Shown here: positions 14,221 through 27,041 of the stretch, one piece after another
Layout of the letters: the number at the start of each line of letters is the position of its first letter
Position numbering within the stretch: the stretch's first letter is position 1
NCBI RefSeq assembly: GCF_902362185.1
Contig: NC_044500.1
Coordinates: forward strand, 39,708,558-39,772,557
Origin: Chanos chanos
Lineage: Eukaryota; Chordata; Actinopteri; Gonorynchiformes; Chanidae
Length of the DNA stretch: 64,000 nt
Direction of reading: 5' to 3'
Position numbers and translations under genes: made by a program
Notes under the pieces: model-generated
The model's input: the letters and a program-made list of their open reading frames with translations, nothing else
The model's database searches: none
What the model was told of the DNA's origin: nothing

Positions 14221-15505
14221 CAAGGGTATTAGTTCTGTTTTCGATTTTTGAGCTGTGTTTCAATATCCGGTTATTTTTTTTAAACTAACACCATAAAATC
14301 TTTTAAGATCTTTAATGTGTTGTATTACTTGAGGTACCTTGATTACACCTGCTAATGTTTGGGCTATCTGCGTTATGCCTTTACTTGGCATTACTCGTGA
14401 GATAAAAGTATGTACCTTCTGTTCATTTTATCTAACACATTAGCCTGTCGAGTTGAGAGAGTGCTTTGAAGATGCTGGCAGACTCACGCCAGTTAAAATA
14501 CCGGAATTGCACTTGTCAGATGGATGGCAGTTTCTCACTACAGTCATTCTCCCATACTAAGACATATTGGAGACTGAGGTTGTGTTAATGTGAGGGCAGT
14601 GCACGCAAGCTCAGTACAGACAATAACTCAAGGAAAGGAATGCATATTCTTATACATAAAGAACAGAATACACTTTAATTGATAGGATTGTTTTCTGAAC
14701 TGACTATTGTTACTATTTATGCTCATTAGGAAACTAAAGGTTAAATGTGCTGTTGAAACACTTTCATGTGCATTTCAACAAGATGCATAGTTGACAGATG
14801 CATGAATGTAAATAAAATGCAAACAACTGAAGGAAAAACAACAACAAAAAACAAATGTCTGTTCACAGGCTCAGGCTACAGTGACTGTGGGCCCTAGTGT
14901 GGAATATCCTGAGTATTTTGTTCAGGTTGAGTATTTCTTGTATGCAAGAATTTGTGTGTATTTATGTAGGAATGGTATCACAGGTTTTTACCACCAAAGA
15001 TTAAAAATCAGATTGCAATTTTGAGTCCGTTAAACAAGACAGTATTCGGACTGAAAATTGTACATATGCAGAGTTAATATATTTAGGGCGAAATTAACAT
15101 TCATTACAGTTTGAAGTGGCTACATGAATGCCTCTGAATTACCAACATTTTGAATTTGTATTCAAAGGTTTGTAATCAAACAAACAAGATAAATCATATG
15201 CTTCTCCCCCAGTGTTCTGTATGAATTATCTTGACATCTTCCTCAAAGTTGAATTGTCAGTTAAGTCGTAACGGTCAGGTGGGCTGCATGACCTCTCCAT
15301 ATAATTCATCGTTTAGAAGTTACGACAACGCACTTGCTGATTCTCAATTCAGGATTGTCAATAGCAGTTTCACACAAACTACAGTGAAAACAAAACGTAC
15401 GCTACAAAGAAAAATTACAGTCAAAGTATTCAATATAACTGTGAATCTCTTTCTTGGAAACATTTTTACTTTTCGTATAACTGCACGGTGACTGTAAGCA
15501 GTTGT
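14221..15505. other. Intergenic, convergent spen / prkar2a 3' ends
   Basis: AT-rich sequence between two genes whose 3' ends face each other. Part of it must be prkar2a 3'UTR on the minus strand, but I could not choose a clear minus-strand polyadenylation signal. I saw no further gene. Confidence 0.6.
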
Positions 15506-18500
15506 TCAGTTTCTCAGATCCACACTCGAACCAAACAAGGCCACCAGCTGCTCCTCGTAGGAGGCGATGTTTCTCTTCATAATCTCCTTACAGGATCCCA
15601 ACAGACGCTCAAAAGCTTGCACATCAATTACTAAGAAGCAGAGTGAAACAAAAGGATAAACAATGAATATGTGCTTCAGAACAAGCGAAAAAAAAGTGTG
15701 AGCATGTTCGATTGTGTCTTACCCAAACATTTTGTTTCTCCTACAGCATACACAGAAGCTGCCCGGGGTTTGTTGGTAACTAGGGCCAGCTCCCCAAAAT
15801 ACTGGCCCCTTGAGCAGCGGGCTACCTCGACCTCCTTGTTTTCCCTCTGGTTAGTCTTAGTCTGCAGAAAAAGACAGCTACTGCCACTTTGACATGTACA
15901 TGACATGGGATCATTTTCAAAAGAGGATGTTAAGAATCTGTCTGTGTTAAAGGTGAAGGAGTATTAAACATACTTTGCTTTTTATCAAGATCTTCACCTG
16001 CCCAGACTCCACGATATAGAAACAATCAGCCATATCCCCCTGTAAGAACAGACGCAATGAGTGACACAGGGACACTCACACAGTGAGTCCTACAACGCGC
16101 AGTAGTGCCACTTAATTCAAAGATATGATAATAAGAACTGTATGAATTCCCATCAGCATCTAACAATACAGGCATCAGAACTGTGCATTTACACTTAGAT
16201 CTGTTCATTTATTAGACATTTTTCCCATAGCGGCTTTGAATACATACATTATGTGCATAGCTAAGCTAACATTATTCGTTTGAATTTGCTCGAAGGAGAT
16301 AAAGGAAATAAATTTGCTAAATTTATCATACAATGGATATTGTAACAGAAACATCGACAGAATAAGTAAATAAAACTGATGCACTACCTGCTTAATAATT
16401 AGTTCCCCATCTTTAAATGACTTTATTCCTAAAACATCGACAATCTTCATTCGCTCAGACAGCTGAAAGTGTGAGAAGAATGACAAACATCACATTGTGA
16501 TACCTGTAATGATTTCAGATAAGAATGAAAATACAAGCAAGGAAGTGTCAAACAATACAAATTTGTTTTGGTAAATATGCTTATTTGACTATATGTAAAT
16601 ATATAGCTCACTGCTTGTCTTTTTCACTCACGCTCTGTGTTTGTGTGGTCAGTACAAGTTTTAAGAACAAAAGGGTGTGTGATTTTTTTTTTTTTTTTCA
16701 AATAAATGTTAGTACCAGCGAAATTCATTTCCACACAAACACACCTCAAGTGCTTTCAACAGAGGCACAGACTCAATGAAGGTCTCGTACATTTTCCTTT
16801 TCTTCGCATTATTTCTCACAATAAGTCTGTGGAACGTGGCCCTGTCCTGAAACAACATGAATACACACACACACACACACACAAAAACATACACATGTCC
16901 ATACACACGCCACCACAAAGGTTTAACAAATTTACGGGCAAATAATTCCCACCTGTACATCACTTTTAGTCATCTAAAACAGTAATGTGTTTACAGATTT
17001 CAACACACCAGTGCCCACAGCGCCCCCTCCTGGGAAGCTATGATAGTGGCAGCTCGCGGTGTGTTGTACATAAGTGCTAACTCCCCGAAACTGCCTTTAT
17101 TGTCATACTTGCCAACGCAGCGACTCACTCCATCTTTCTGCACCACAATGTCATACACTCCCCTAAAACAGAGACAGAACCACACATTTCTACGACAGAT
17201 AAAGAACAGGAACACTGCGCATTCTAAATGAAATTGGAAAACCAATAGAACAGAGAACAAAGGAGGAATACAATGCGAGATGATTTCTAAAGAGAACAGG
17301 ATTTGGGAAGTAAATAAATGTAAAGAAATGATCCAGAGAGGAAAAATGGCACTTTCTGGTCAAAGGCTGCAGGAGAGCTGCCCCTTAGGCAAAATGAACC
17401 TCGCAGAGAAGAGAAACTAAACACTTATTTCGTAGTGCAGTGTCTCATATAACTTAGCAAGGTACTTTATTAAGAAAAAAAAACTGAGGGTAAGTCCATG
17501 TACATTTTTTTGAGGCATTATTTATGAGATATTTAATGGACAGTTAAGTAGTATAATCCTAATGTAACATGAGTAGATTCACAACTCAACATCAAACTAC
17601 ACATTAGATTGCTAATCTTACCCTTTACAGAGAACACACGGAGGTCTCTCAGAAGACTATGGACATACCTTTCAATAACATAGAAATTATCACCATCGTC
17701 TCCCTGGTCTATTATGTGTTCTTGAGGCTTAACCAGCACTTCAAACATAGCATCCAACACCTCTGAGAACTGTTCCTGAGAAAGGGAGAGAGAGAGGCAG
17801 ACGTGTAGAGTGGATGCATGTATGTAAACATAATGGAAATGTAGATGTATTTCAATGATCATACCTGCTCTAGTGTTTTAAACAGTAATATGTCCCTGCA
17901 GGCCTCCTGAAGCCTACAGCGCTGTCCATCGCTCTTTGGGTGAACCACCCTTGGCTCACTGTCATCATCCTCATCATCATCTGGGTTATAGGCCTCAGCA
18001 CACACTGACAGAAAAATCATTACACGTACACATAGACACACAGTCTGATAGCCGACAGCGTCGACACACACATGGGACAGTATGACCGCACTAACACAGA
18101 CCGTCAGAGACAGACATTGACTTATCGTGATAGTGGATACTCTTATAGTAAGCGTCACAGATGGAGAGAGAGCTATATTAACACCGAGGGATTCTGTCAC
18201 TCACCTGATACTCTTCTGTTGCATTTACTAGTTGGTGGTGCTAGAACAAAATATGAGAAAAGAGGAAGGGAAGAATCTAAATCTCCTCATGTAAGAGAAA
18301 CATTGAAAAAGATGACAAGCCAAACTTAAGTTGCACATTAACAGTGTTGGCTCTTTCTTTAAAGCAGAATTCATATAGGCAACATCAAATCCATGTCAAA
18401 GACAGCTCAGTCTGACGTGCCGATCGGACGACAGCATTTGATTTGAATACAGTGACATCAAATAAGAAACAAACAACACTACGGGGGAAACATACGTCCT

Positions 18501-18854
18501 GCTAAATTATTATATGCATGCACTTCACGGTTTCACCAAGCATCAACCCTTGAATAAACTGTGACCTTGAAACTTACGCCTGAATGTTATATCTTCTGGA
18601 AAATCATCATCTTCTTCCTCTTCCTCGTCCTCTTCCTCGCTGCACTCTGTAGTTTCTGTAGTCGTGAAATTCACACCTTTTTGCTCAACCCTGTTAGGGG
18701 TAGTTGGACTGATTAAATTGTTAGCCCTAGTTTCTTGTAAGCGGGTAAAGTACTGGACAGCAAATTCCACCAGATCCGGAGGCCTGACTCGAAGCACCTC
18801 TATTGTGTATCCTTTCAATAAATCTGTCAAACCATCTGGTATTTCGATACTCAT
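15506..18854 (-). CDS. prkar2a: cAMP-dependent protein kinase type II-alpha regulatory subunit
   Basis: Regulatory subunit of PKA. It holds catalytic subunits inactive until cAMP binds and anchors the kinase to AKAPs. Ten exons in transcription order: 18854-18578, 18240-18205, 18004-17865, 17775-17669, 17162-17009, 16846-16745, 16462-16388, 16039-15974, 15861-15723, 15630-15506. They sum to 1221 nt, or 406 residues (human RII-alpha 404). Residues 1-45 form the dimerisation/docking helix region ([18 protein letters not shown]). A very acidic stretch follows. The inhibitory, autophosphorylatable RRVS site is on the 36-nt second exon, and Ser rather than Ala marks a type II subunit. Both cyclic-nucleotide cassettes are intact ([14 protein letters not shown] and [14 protein letters not shown]). 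The start was chosen because the N-terminus matches RII proteins. It lies upstream of slc25a20 on the same strand, as in human 3p21. Confidence 0.97.
16863..16884. repeat. (AC)n microsatellite in prkar2a intron
   Basis: Eleven or so AC units in the intron between the fifth and sixth coding exons. Confidence 0.85.
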
Positions 18855-19734
18855 GACCAGTCTGTCTGGATGTAGTCTCGGATATATATTTAAGGTAAGT
18901 TCCTGTATTTGTTTTTATTCTCGTGTAGCTCGCCTACAAACCTTGAGGTCTAGTGAGGATTCAGGATCGCTACAACGAACAGTCAGTTGTTCTGACAGAT
19001 GACGGGCGGCAGGAACACAATGATTCAATTTCTACAGCAACTTCATAGGTCAGTATCTGAGGTGGATCAATAATGATACAGGGGGGAAATAATTGACAGA
19101 TCATTTCGGTAACAGTCAGGCATCAGAGAAATACTACCAACAAAAAAAAAAAAAAAAAGGGAAACCAAACATGAGGCTTAACTTAAGCAAAGTTTTTAGC
19201 CTTTTCATTTCATTTAATCTGTTTATGTTGTGTGGCAAGACAAACCCATTGACTGTTGTTCTATGGCTAGGACAGGGTCACCAGTTACTATATTTAGACA
19301 TGTAACTAAGTGGAAAATATTGACCATCAGTTGACTCTCCCCCCTTTTCAAAACCAGATTAAATTAGAATGAGCTCTCGGGAGTGTTTTGAATCAGTCTC
19401 CATAGCCATAAATGTGATTTATGTTCGGATAATTCTTGTGCAAAACCATATTTGTTAGATTTTTGTTTTAGAATGCATCAAAGGAGACGCATCTGTCGTG
19501 AACAAGGCGCTGGAAAGTGCAGACATTGTGTGATAAGGCTACTCTGAAGCAGAAACTTCACAAGCGGCAATAAAATCAATACTACACTGGATGACGTGCA
19601 TCTGGAACTCTTTTGGGAAACCAAAAAAAAAAAAAAAAAAATCTCTGAAAGAGACAGAATTTTCTGCATATTCTGTCTACAGCAGGTTTGAACAGACGAG
19701 CAGAGCTGGAAACAATGTAGATGCTAGATTTCAG
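18855..19734. other. prkar2a upstream region / slc25a20 downstream region
   Basis: No coding exon was recognised. The part next to 18854 should hold the prkar2a promoter and any 5' non-coding exon, but no TATA box or clear CpG island is obvious by eye. A-runs lie at about 19142-19158 and 19622-19640. Confidence 0.55.
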
Positions 19735-19740
19735 TTTATT
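19735..19740 (-). terminator. slc25a20: Candidate slc25a20 polyadenylation signal (TTTATT on +)
   Basis: AATAAA on the minus strand, about 725 bp downstream of the slc25a20 stop. This implies a 3'UTR containing a (TG)n tract. It was not tested against transcripts. Confidence 0.45.
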
Positions 19741-20041
19741 TACATATGTACTGCAGCAGAGCAGTTGTCTGACAATGCCCAGTCTAGTGAGAAATCAATC
19801 TCACCGAGACATAAACCTTTGGACAACGGATGACTTCAACGAAAAATTACCTGTCAACACAATTATTTAGTCCGCGTTAATGCAATTAATTAGTCACTGG
19901 ATTACATTTCTGTGACGTGAAAGGCAATCCTTCCTGCACTGAGATTCCAGTATTTTCTTTTTTTTTTTTTTTAAAGGCAAATACACCCAGTCAAGAGGTG
20001 ACTGACACTCACATGAACAAACAACAGTTTCTAAAATCTTC

Positions 20042-20062
20042 TGTGTGTGTGTGTGTGTGTGT
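20042..20062. repeat. (TG)n microsatellite in the slc25a20 3' flank
   Basis: About ten uninterrupted TG units between the slc25a20 stop and the candidate polyadenylation signal. Confidence 0.85.
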
Positions 20063-20464
20063 ACAAATTACGTACATATATTCATATGTACTACATGTTC
20101 TTGAAGGAGGACTTTTTACAGTTTCTGTACTGTAAATGTCTAAATGTCTACATGATTCCCTGAAAAGCAGAGACTGATTTACAGCCTGATAAGGCACATC
20201 GCTCCTGTTCAAACAAAACTAATAAAAAAAAAACCAACAACAAAAAAAAACAGCTAAAGAGTGAACATTCATCATTATTGTGTGGGTGGTTGTGTGTATC
20301 TGTGTGTGGGTGGGTTGCGTGGGCTCGTGGGTGTGTGAAGCAACGCTGCCTAAATGTTCCACCTTCTGTCAGTACCTCAGGTACTGCTCTAAATGATGTG
20401 TCTGTGTGAGTGGTCGTTGTCTGGGGAGCTCTTTAGACGCCATCTCTGAGTCTTGTCTCTGCTG

Positions 20465-23400
20465 TCACAGGTTGGGTGCTATCCAATTAAGGAACTTCAT
20501 GGCTACTTCAAACCCAAGGAAACAGGCCTGCAAGGCAAGAAAATCAACGTCAGTCGCGAGAGTTGGTGTACAAGGACAGATTAAACATCATGTACAATAT
20601 TAATTGATTATGGCGAATACACATCACAGTGTGGTTTGGAGGGAGTCTACCAGACATACCGGCAGGTGTATAAGCCAGTACATTTTTTACACAAATGTGA
20701 CACAACACTTGATGTAAACTTTACAATATTTGAGTTCTCTTTAAATGGGGTGATCTCAAGACCTCTTCTAAAAACACTTAGTTTATCTCTAGACCTGAGA
20801 GAGTGCAATAGGCATTTATTCCAGAACTTAACTCACAACGCAGGCAAAAATATTTATGTTTCTGCTGTTAAACCGATATATCATGATCACTAGAAATCAC
20901 TGTGAAGACAAAAATAGGATATTTTTTAGCTCTGGTATCAGCTGCCTCTTGGTTTTTTGAGGCATTTATAGCCACCACAGAATTTCCCCAACCACAGAAA
21001 GCAATTGGTGAGAAAACTGTCAGAGAGATATGTGTCCTATGAATACTAGTGTAGGACCTGTGATTTGTCTGTGTGTAGTGTAAGCTTGCTGTGTATTGCA
21101 CACACATATATATCTATATGTATATATATATCTGTATCTATATCTATCTATCTATATCTATAGTATGTAACATGTAAGGAACATTTCGGTGTAAGAGGAG
21201 TCAGACAGGTGTATTCTTACTGCGTTGGCAGGGAAAGCTCTCAGCATTACAGCTGTAAAGCCCTTGTAGAGGGAGGCCACCCCTTCCTCCCTAATGAGCT
21301 CCCGCAGGACATCTCGGAAACCATTGGGATACTTTCCCTCAGGAGCTAGGAGGAACAGAGACGTTACTGAACCTGACAAAGCTTCACCTTGTATCAGAAA
21401 CAGACCTTAAATACAGTCTCATTTACATTAAAACAAACAAACAAAAAAAAAAACAATCACACAACGACAACAGTCAACACAGAGTATGAGTAGCTCACAG
21501 CGTCAGAGTAACAAACCTGTCTGGAAACGAGATTTCAGCACATCAGGGGGAATAGCAACAGCCCAGTTGAAGATTCCTGCCATTCCACCAGCAAAGAGAA
21601 TACTGGGAACGCTAAGGTCACTTGGGCTGGTGAGGACAACATTTCTTATTATGAATATAATTTTACCACGTGACACTGTAATACACACCCAAAAAGTGAC
21701 AAGCAAATCAAAACACAGACACAAAACTCAAAATAATGTATATATGAAGAATTTGTTTAAATCTTTCAGTTTCCTTTGCATAAATGTCTGATTGGAATAA
21801 AAACTGCATAAATGTATTAGTTTATATTTATTTTAGATATATACATATATATTTCTCTGTTACATACTTATATCTCTTGTCAGTTATGTAAAATAACACG
21901 ACAAAAGACCAGACATACTAAAATACTTCCTTATCAGGGAAAAATGTAAAGAACAATACATATACATACAAAAACACACACACACACACACACACAAACA
22001 CAGATAAACACACAAACAAACCCACACACACACCAACCTCTTGCCCTCTGGTGTGAGGATATTCTTCAGCCATTCATATGTCATGAAATACATTCCACTG
22101 GCCGGGACATCTGAGACAGAGAGTAACATCTGTCAGTCATTCATGTAGATAAAGAGCGGTCATTCACTTTTGATTTATACCCTCAGCTGGGCGTCATGCC
22201 TGACAACGTTTTATGACCGGGTGGGTCAGGCTGTGCTTGGATAAGAGCTACATGACAAGTTCTCTAAATTCCAGATTAGATGTAGCTTCATATCCCTGCG
22301 TGACGGATGAGGAAGGTTAGGGTACGTTTACAGTCATATTGTGAAGAGAGAAGGATAAGGTGCGGGGGGGGGGGGGGGGGGGGGGGGGTGAGCCTGAGTA
22401 TTTGAACCGGTCATTATTGTTCAGAGTAGTAATGACATCTACATGTAGCTGAAGCAAGAACAGTTCAAATCTAAATATAAGATGTAAACCAGTGGATTTT
22501 CTTTTAACCTTTGTAACTACTTCTCATTTCATTTGTTGCTGTTTCAGAACCAGAATTATTTACTGTCAATAATTTTTCTTTTACATTATCAGGTTGGTCA
22601 TTTATATTTACAAGGAAATTACACTTAACTGATAAGCATTAACTGGATTAACTGGCATTCAATTTGTTTTGTAGTTATTTTGACAAATTTTAGTGACTTT
22701 GACCCATCAAAGTCAACAGAGGGTACTTTGTCCTGAACAGCATCCCAGTAGACTAATGAATTACTAATCCAACCATATATTCCAGGTCTGGAGTTTCCTG
22801 CCTTAAAATGGATGGCAGGGGGTATGTTTTGGCTTTGTTTTGCTAGGAGAATGAAGCCATAGGGCTCTTCTATTAGGAGGTTTACTACTTCCTCTGAGTT
22901 AACTAACTTAGAGTTTTCACTAAACCCGCTTTCTGGAATATTCCCCTGGTTTAGCAGGTTTAACAGTCTCTACCTCTCATCAGTGTCAGAGCAGTTCCTT
23001 TGTAGATTCCACGGATGCCGCTTTCTTTATAAAGCTGTTTGACACAGTCCATTGGACCAGCATATTTCACCTCCTGTGATGCAGCCTGGATCTGAACATA
23101 CAAAGTCCTCATTAGCAACTCCAACAAATTAAAATATACAACTGACTACCAAGACATCACTCATAATCCCAGGCTGATCATCTCTAAAACAAGCACATTA
23201 CACACTTATTTTAAAACTACGGCCCAATGACTGTTATACTACGCATGCATACATCACACTATTAACGCTGCAAATATAAATCCTACACAATTATGGAAAC
23301 AGGACCAAGCACAGATATTTTCGATGTGTTATGCATCTAAATTTAAAATCTAGTGTGTGTTGCTAGATAGCATGCTGTACTGTAACATTTAGGCTGAAGT

Positions 23401-24863
23401 TGCTTTTAACAACGTTCATTATAAATCTTGATAGGGTCATCTCACCTGCAGGAGACATTTGATGCGTTCTCCTGGCGCCATGATAGCTGTGGTGAATACC
23501 CCAGAGAGCATTCCTGCAGCAAAAATCTGAGGATATCTGTGATACATAAACATATATCCCCATTCAGTCCAAGGCAGACAGTCCCCCTACTGCGCATACT
23601 ACATACCGCGTGTAGCAATAAGTGTTATTGTAGAATATGTATTTCAAACATAAATATATTTTCTGACGTGAGGATATCTTCAGGGTGTCTCTGTTGTAAT
23701 TTCTTGCCCAGGCCAAAGCCAAAGAAGCAGACAGCAAACATAGGAGTGACTCCAATGATGGGAGCTGCCATGCCCTTGTAGAGACCCTTCAGCCCCTGAA
23801 ATCCAGACAGTTGGAGAGACAGATGTAAACCTGTTAATTAAGTGTGCACGTGTGTTTGTGTGTGTAATGCTTGTATGTATGGGGGTGGGGTGGGGGGATG
23901 GGTGGAGTAAGACAGAAGAAACGAGGTGAATTGTGGGACTATAGCATTGAGTAATGTATAAACGCACCTCCTTAGCGAGGGTCTGTCTGAAACAGTCAAA
24001 GGTGCCAGTGTAAAGGGCAGTCTGTCCAGGACCTGGTTTGGGTTGAGTTTGTAGACGTACCTATAAGAGAAGAAGATACATATGTAGACAGATTCTTGTG
24101 GGCTTCACTTATTTCTACTGTAATACATCCACACTCAAAGGCCAAATATGTACAAATGTCACTTTATCCCACTGTTACTGATACTGATCAAAGGAGGGTT
24201 CATTGCTACAGGAGTCCTTGTAAGACTCATTGCTGAAGTCATTGCATGACCAACACAAGATAACGTAAATAGAAGTAGGTCAAAGGTTGATAGTTCAGCT
24301 GACTGACCTGAGCAATGACTTCATACATGAATATTCGTTTATATTTAATGATATTTAAAATGAACATTATAAAATTATACTATCGCATTTGATATATTCA
24401 CTTTTACCTAATATACATTTCATTCATTTCCACCTAGCCCCTCTCTCAGCCTGGACTGCTGATAAACACAGAGTAGCGACCGTTCACTATGCCCAAGAGG
24501 CGAGCTGATATTGAATGACCAAGCGAAATTAAGTCCAGAGAAGTAAAGTGTATCGTCTCGTTACCATGCGGTCACACCAAACAAATAAACTAAGTGACTG
24601 ATTGCTTCATGCTCGTATTAATACAATACCAGCACCAAAGGAAGTACAAAACTAGTGCTTATGTAAATTAGCTAGCTATGTGAGCTCTGACAGTTCTACA
24701 CTTCACAAGCATGACACGCAAAGCAACATGAATCAAATACAAAGTATTAACTAGCTACCTTTATGGTATCGAGTGGATGACCGGCAAACACCAAACAAAC
24801 TCCACCAAAACCCCCTGCAAAGAAATTCTTCCCCGGGCTGATAGGTTGCGGTTGTTTGGACAT
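20465..24863 (-). CDS. slc25a20: Mitochondrial carnitine/acylcarnitine carrier (CACT)
   Basis: Inner-mitochondrial-membrane antiporter that brings acylcarnitines in for beta-oxidation and returns carnitine. Nine exons in transcription order: 24863-24759, 24060-23968, 23795-23668, 23536-23446, 23091-22974, 22110-22038, 21626-21517, 21345-21221, 20527-20465. They sum to 906 nt, or 301 residues, the same length as human. The three mitochondrial-carrier repeats are present, each with its signature: PLDTIK at the end of exon 1, PGERIK in exon 4 and PPDVLK in exon 7. The C-terminus ([14 protein letters not shown]) closely follows the human protein. The Met start lies just before [14 protein letters not shown] and fits the family N-terminus. 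The gene shares strand and neighbour order with prkar2a, as in mammals. No defect was seen. Confidence 0.97.
21101..21162. repeat. (TA)n/(TATC)n low-complexity tract
   Basis: Mixed TA and ATCT units in the last slc25a20 intron, about 60 bp from the acceptor-side exon 21221-21345. Confidence 0.8.
21974..21995. repeat. (CA)n microsatellite in slc25a20 intron
   Basis: Short CA run about 40 bp downstream, in transcript sense, of the exon ending at 22038. Confidence 0.85.
22364..22388. repeat. 25-base G homopolymer
   Basis: An uninterrupted run of 25 G in the intron between slc25a20 exons 22974-23091 and 22038-22110. On the transcribed gene's sense strand it reads as poly-C. Confidence 0.9.
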
Positions 24864-25690
24864 AGCTACTCGATAAGTACACAAAACTGGATCGAAAATC
24901 TAAAAAAAAATTATATATATATAAAAGTAAGTGGCGTTGCAAAAGACTCCTGCAGACAGCTGCACTTAGTGAGGATAAAAGACCCGTTCAACAAGTCACA
25001 GCGGAATGACTGAACTATATGAGGGCTTTTCTAGGGTACTTCTGCAGCGCGTCTCGGGGACCTTTCACCCAGTTGTCATTCCGGACTTCGTTTGCTGTAA
25101 CACCCCTTTCTTGAGCGTCGCTTTTCGTTGTCCGGGTAGTGTAATTGGCCCTTATATTTGTTCGGTATTTAAAAAGACCGGGCTTGGTTAAATATTTATT
25201 CAGGTTCCAAATTGTAAAAAAAAGCGCATAATTTATTTTATATTCACTCAAGTACAGCAGATTTTTCAACGATATACATTTGATAACATGTTTTCACGCT
25301 CAAATCCTTTTCCCGGTGGTCGCGATACCGAGATTAGCGCCGCCTAGTGACAGTGAACAAACCATACCTCACATAGTGATACACGTTGTTAGAAAGGCAT
25401 GAAGTTAAAAGATATAAGAGAAAAGAATTTGACCAGCTGTAAGACTCTCCTCTCGCCCAGTCAAGCTTACTACCGCCATCTCTATCCCACGCAAAAGTTT
25501 TTTTTTTATGTTATTCGCAATTATTTCAACAAAAACACTGTGAGGCACATAATAGTGTTTCTTCAAGCTGTCTGGTTTTTTAGAAGTTGTATAAATATCA
25601 AGAAAATAGAGTTTAAAAATACATGAAGTTGCCAGCTGAGCTCAATTTCTTACACTTTTTTTAACATACATTTTTAGAACTGTTTCTCAT

Positions 25691-26152
25691 ATACACTCAG
25701 TGGTACATAAACCTTAGCACCTTGGTTTTATAGTAGGCTATACCATCCTTATGTGTCTGCATTCTGAGATTATCCATACAACTCATATGTGAGTGTGTGA
25801 TTACTATGTGAGTGTGGGCACATTAAAAGAATCACAAAACTTTAATCCTGAAAAAAATGATAGAGCTGTCAGTGGACAACACTTTGTTAAGGTCTAAAAA
25901 TAAGAAAGTGGATGAGTCGTGTAAGGAAGGTAACCATGATTGTAAAGTTTAGTGAAGAATTAGCATAGCGGTAAGTGAAACTGCTGGACACATTACTGCT
26001 TTCAGTGGAGACTGAGACGTACTGTATCTTGTAAAATAATGCTTAAAAGAACTGTAATTACTTACAACTGAATTCATCCCCTCCTTTCACTGGGAAACTG
26101 GCATGAAAAACATTGGTCCTTTGACAGTGTATCCCAGCTGTTATCAAGAATA
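25691..26152. repeat. Diverged direct repeat, unit 1
   Basis: It shares an ordered series of blocks with 26531-27041. Examples are TGGTACATAAACCT/TGGTACACAAACCT, AAACTGCTGGA and the exact block ACTGTATCTTGTAAAAT (26021 and 26898), ending in GTATCCCAGCTG/GTATCACAGCTT. The offset drifts from 840 to 877 bp, so indels have accumulated and the duplication is old. Family unknown. Confidence 0.75.
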
Positions 26153-26530
26153 CTACATATGCTGTATTCAATAAATAATTCACTGACAGAGAAAAACCAG
26201 ACTGAGACAGATAATGATGTTCTTCAGGGTGACTGGCATTTTATTAGTTTTGTAAACTTTATGAAAATACAGTTTGTTACCATTTCCCCTCTGAACACAA
26301 ACATCTTAAATACACTTTAACTGCGAAAATATACTTTAACAGTGTTATTCGTTAAATTATGGGTAAATGCTAGAAAAAGGGCAAAGTTCCCTAAGTGGTA
26401 AACGTAACATAACAATGACACACGACACTTTTACATACACATACACACAATTATGCACAAACACACACACACACGCACACATTTTAACCATTCTGAACCT
26501 TCTCTCTGTCTCTCTCACACACACACACCC

Positions 26531-27041
26531 ATACACACACTGGTACACAAACCTGAGCATACCATTTTTATTCTGACCACACCACCTCTATGTGTGTCTG
26601 TGTTTTGAAATGATCAATATGGTGCATGTGTGAGTGTGTGACTGTGGTGCAAGTAGGGGTACAATGAACAGAGTCACGGTTTTAATACTGATCCAAAGAT
26701 AGAGCCATTGGCAGATAACACTTACTTAGTTTAAGTCTCAAAATGGGAAAGTCAGGATAAACACAAAGAGAGAGACAGTTCATGTAATAATGAAGGTAAG
26801 CATCAAGGCAGAGTCTGGTAAAGAATGAGTATAGCGTTAAGTAAAACTGCTGGATATATTTATGCTTTCGGGAAAGGAGAGGTAGAGAGTGAGATGTACT
26901 GTATCTTGTAAAATGATGCGTAAATGACAAAAAAAAACTCTAAAATGACTGACAACTGTATCCATCCCTTACTTTCATCATGATACTGGCATGAAGAAGA
27001 TTTGTCCACTTGACGATGTATCACAGCTTTCGTTAAGAACA
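26531..27041. repeat. Diverged direct repeat, unit 2
   Basis: Same orientation and same block order as unit 1 at 25691-26152. Its right end lies about 540 bp from the nckipsd stop codon. No terminal inverted repeats or coding capacity were seen, so a segmental tandem duplication is as likely as a transposable element. Confidence 0.75.
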
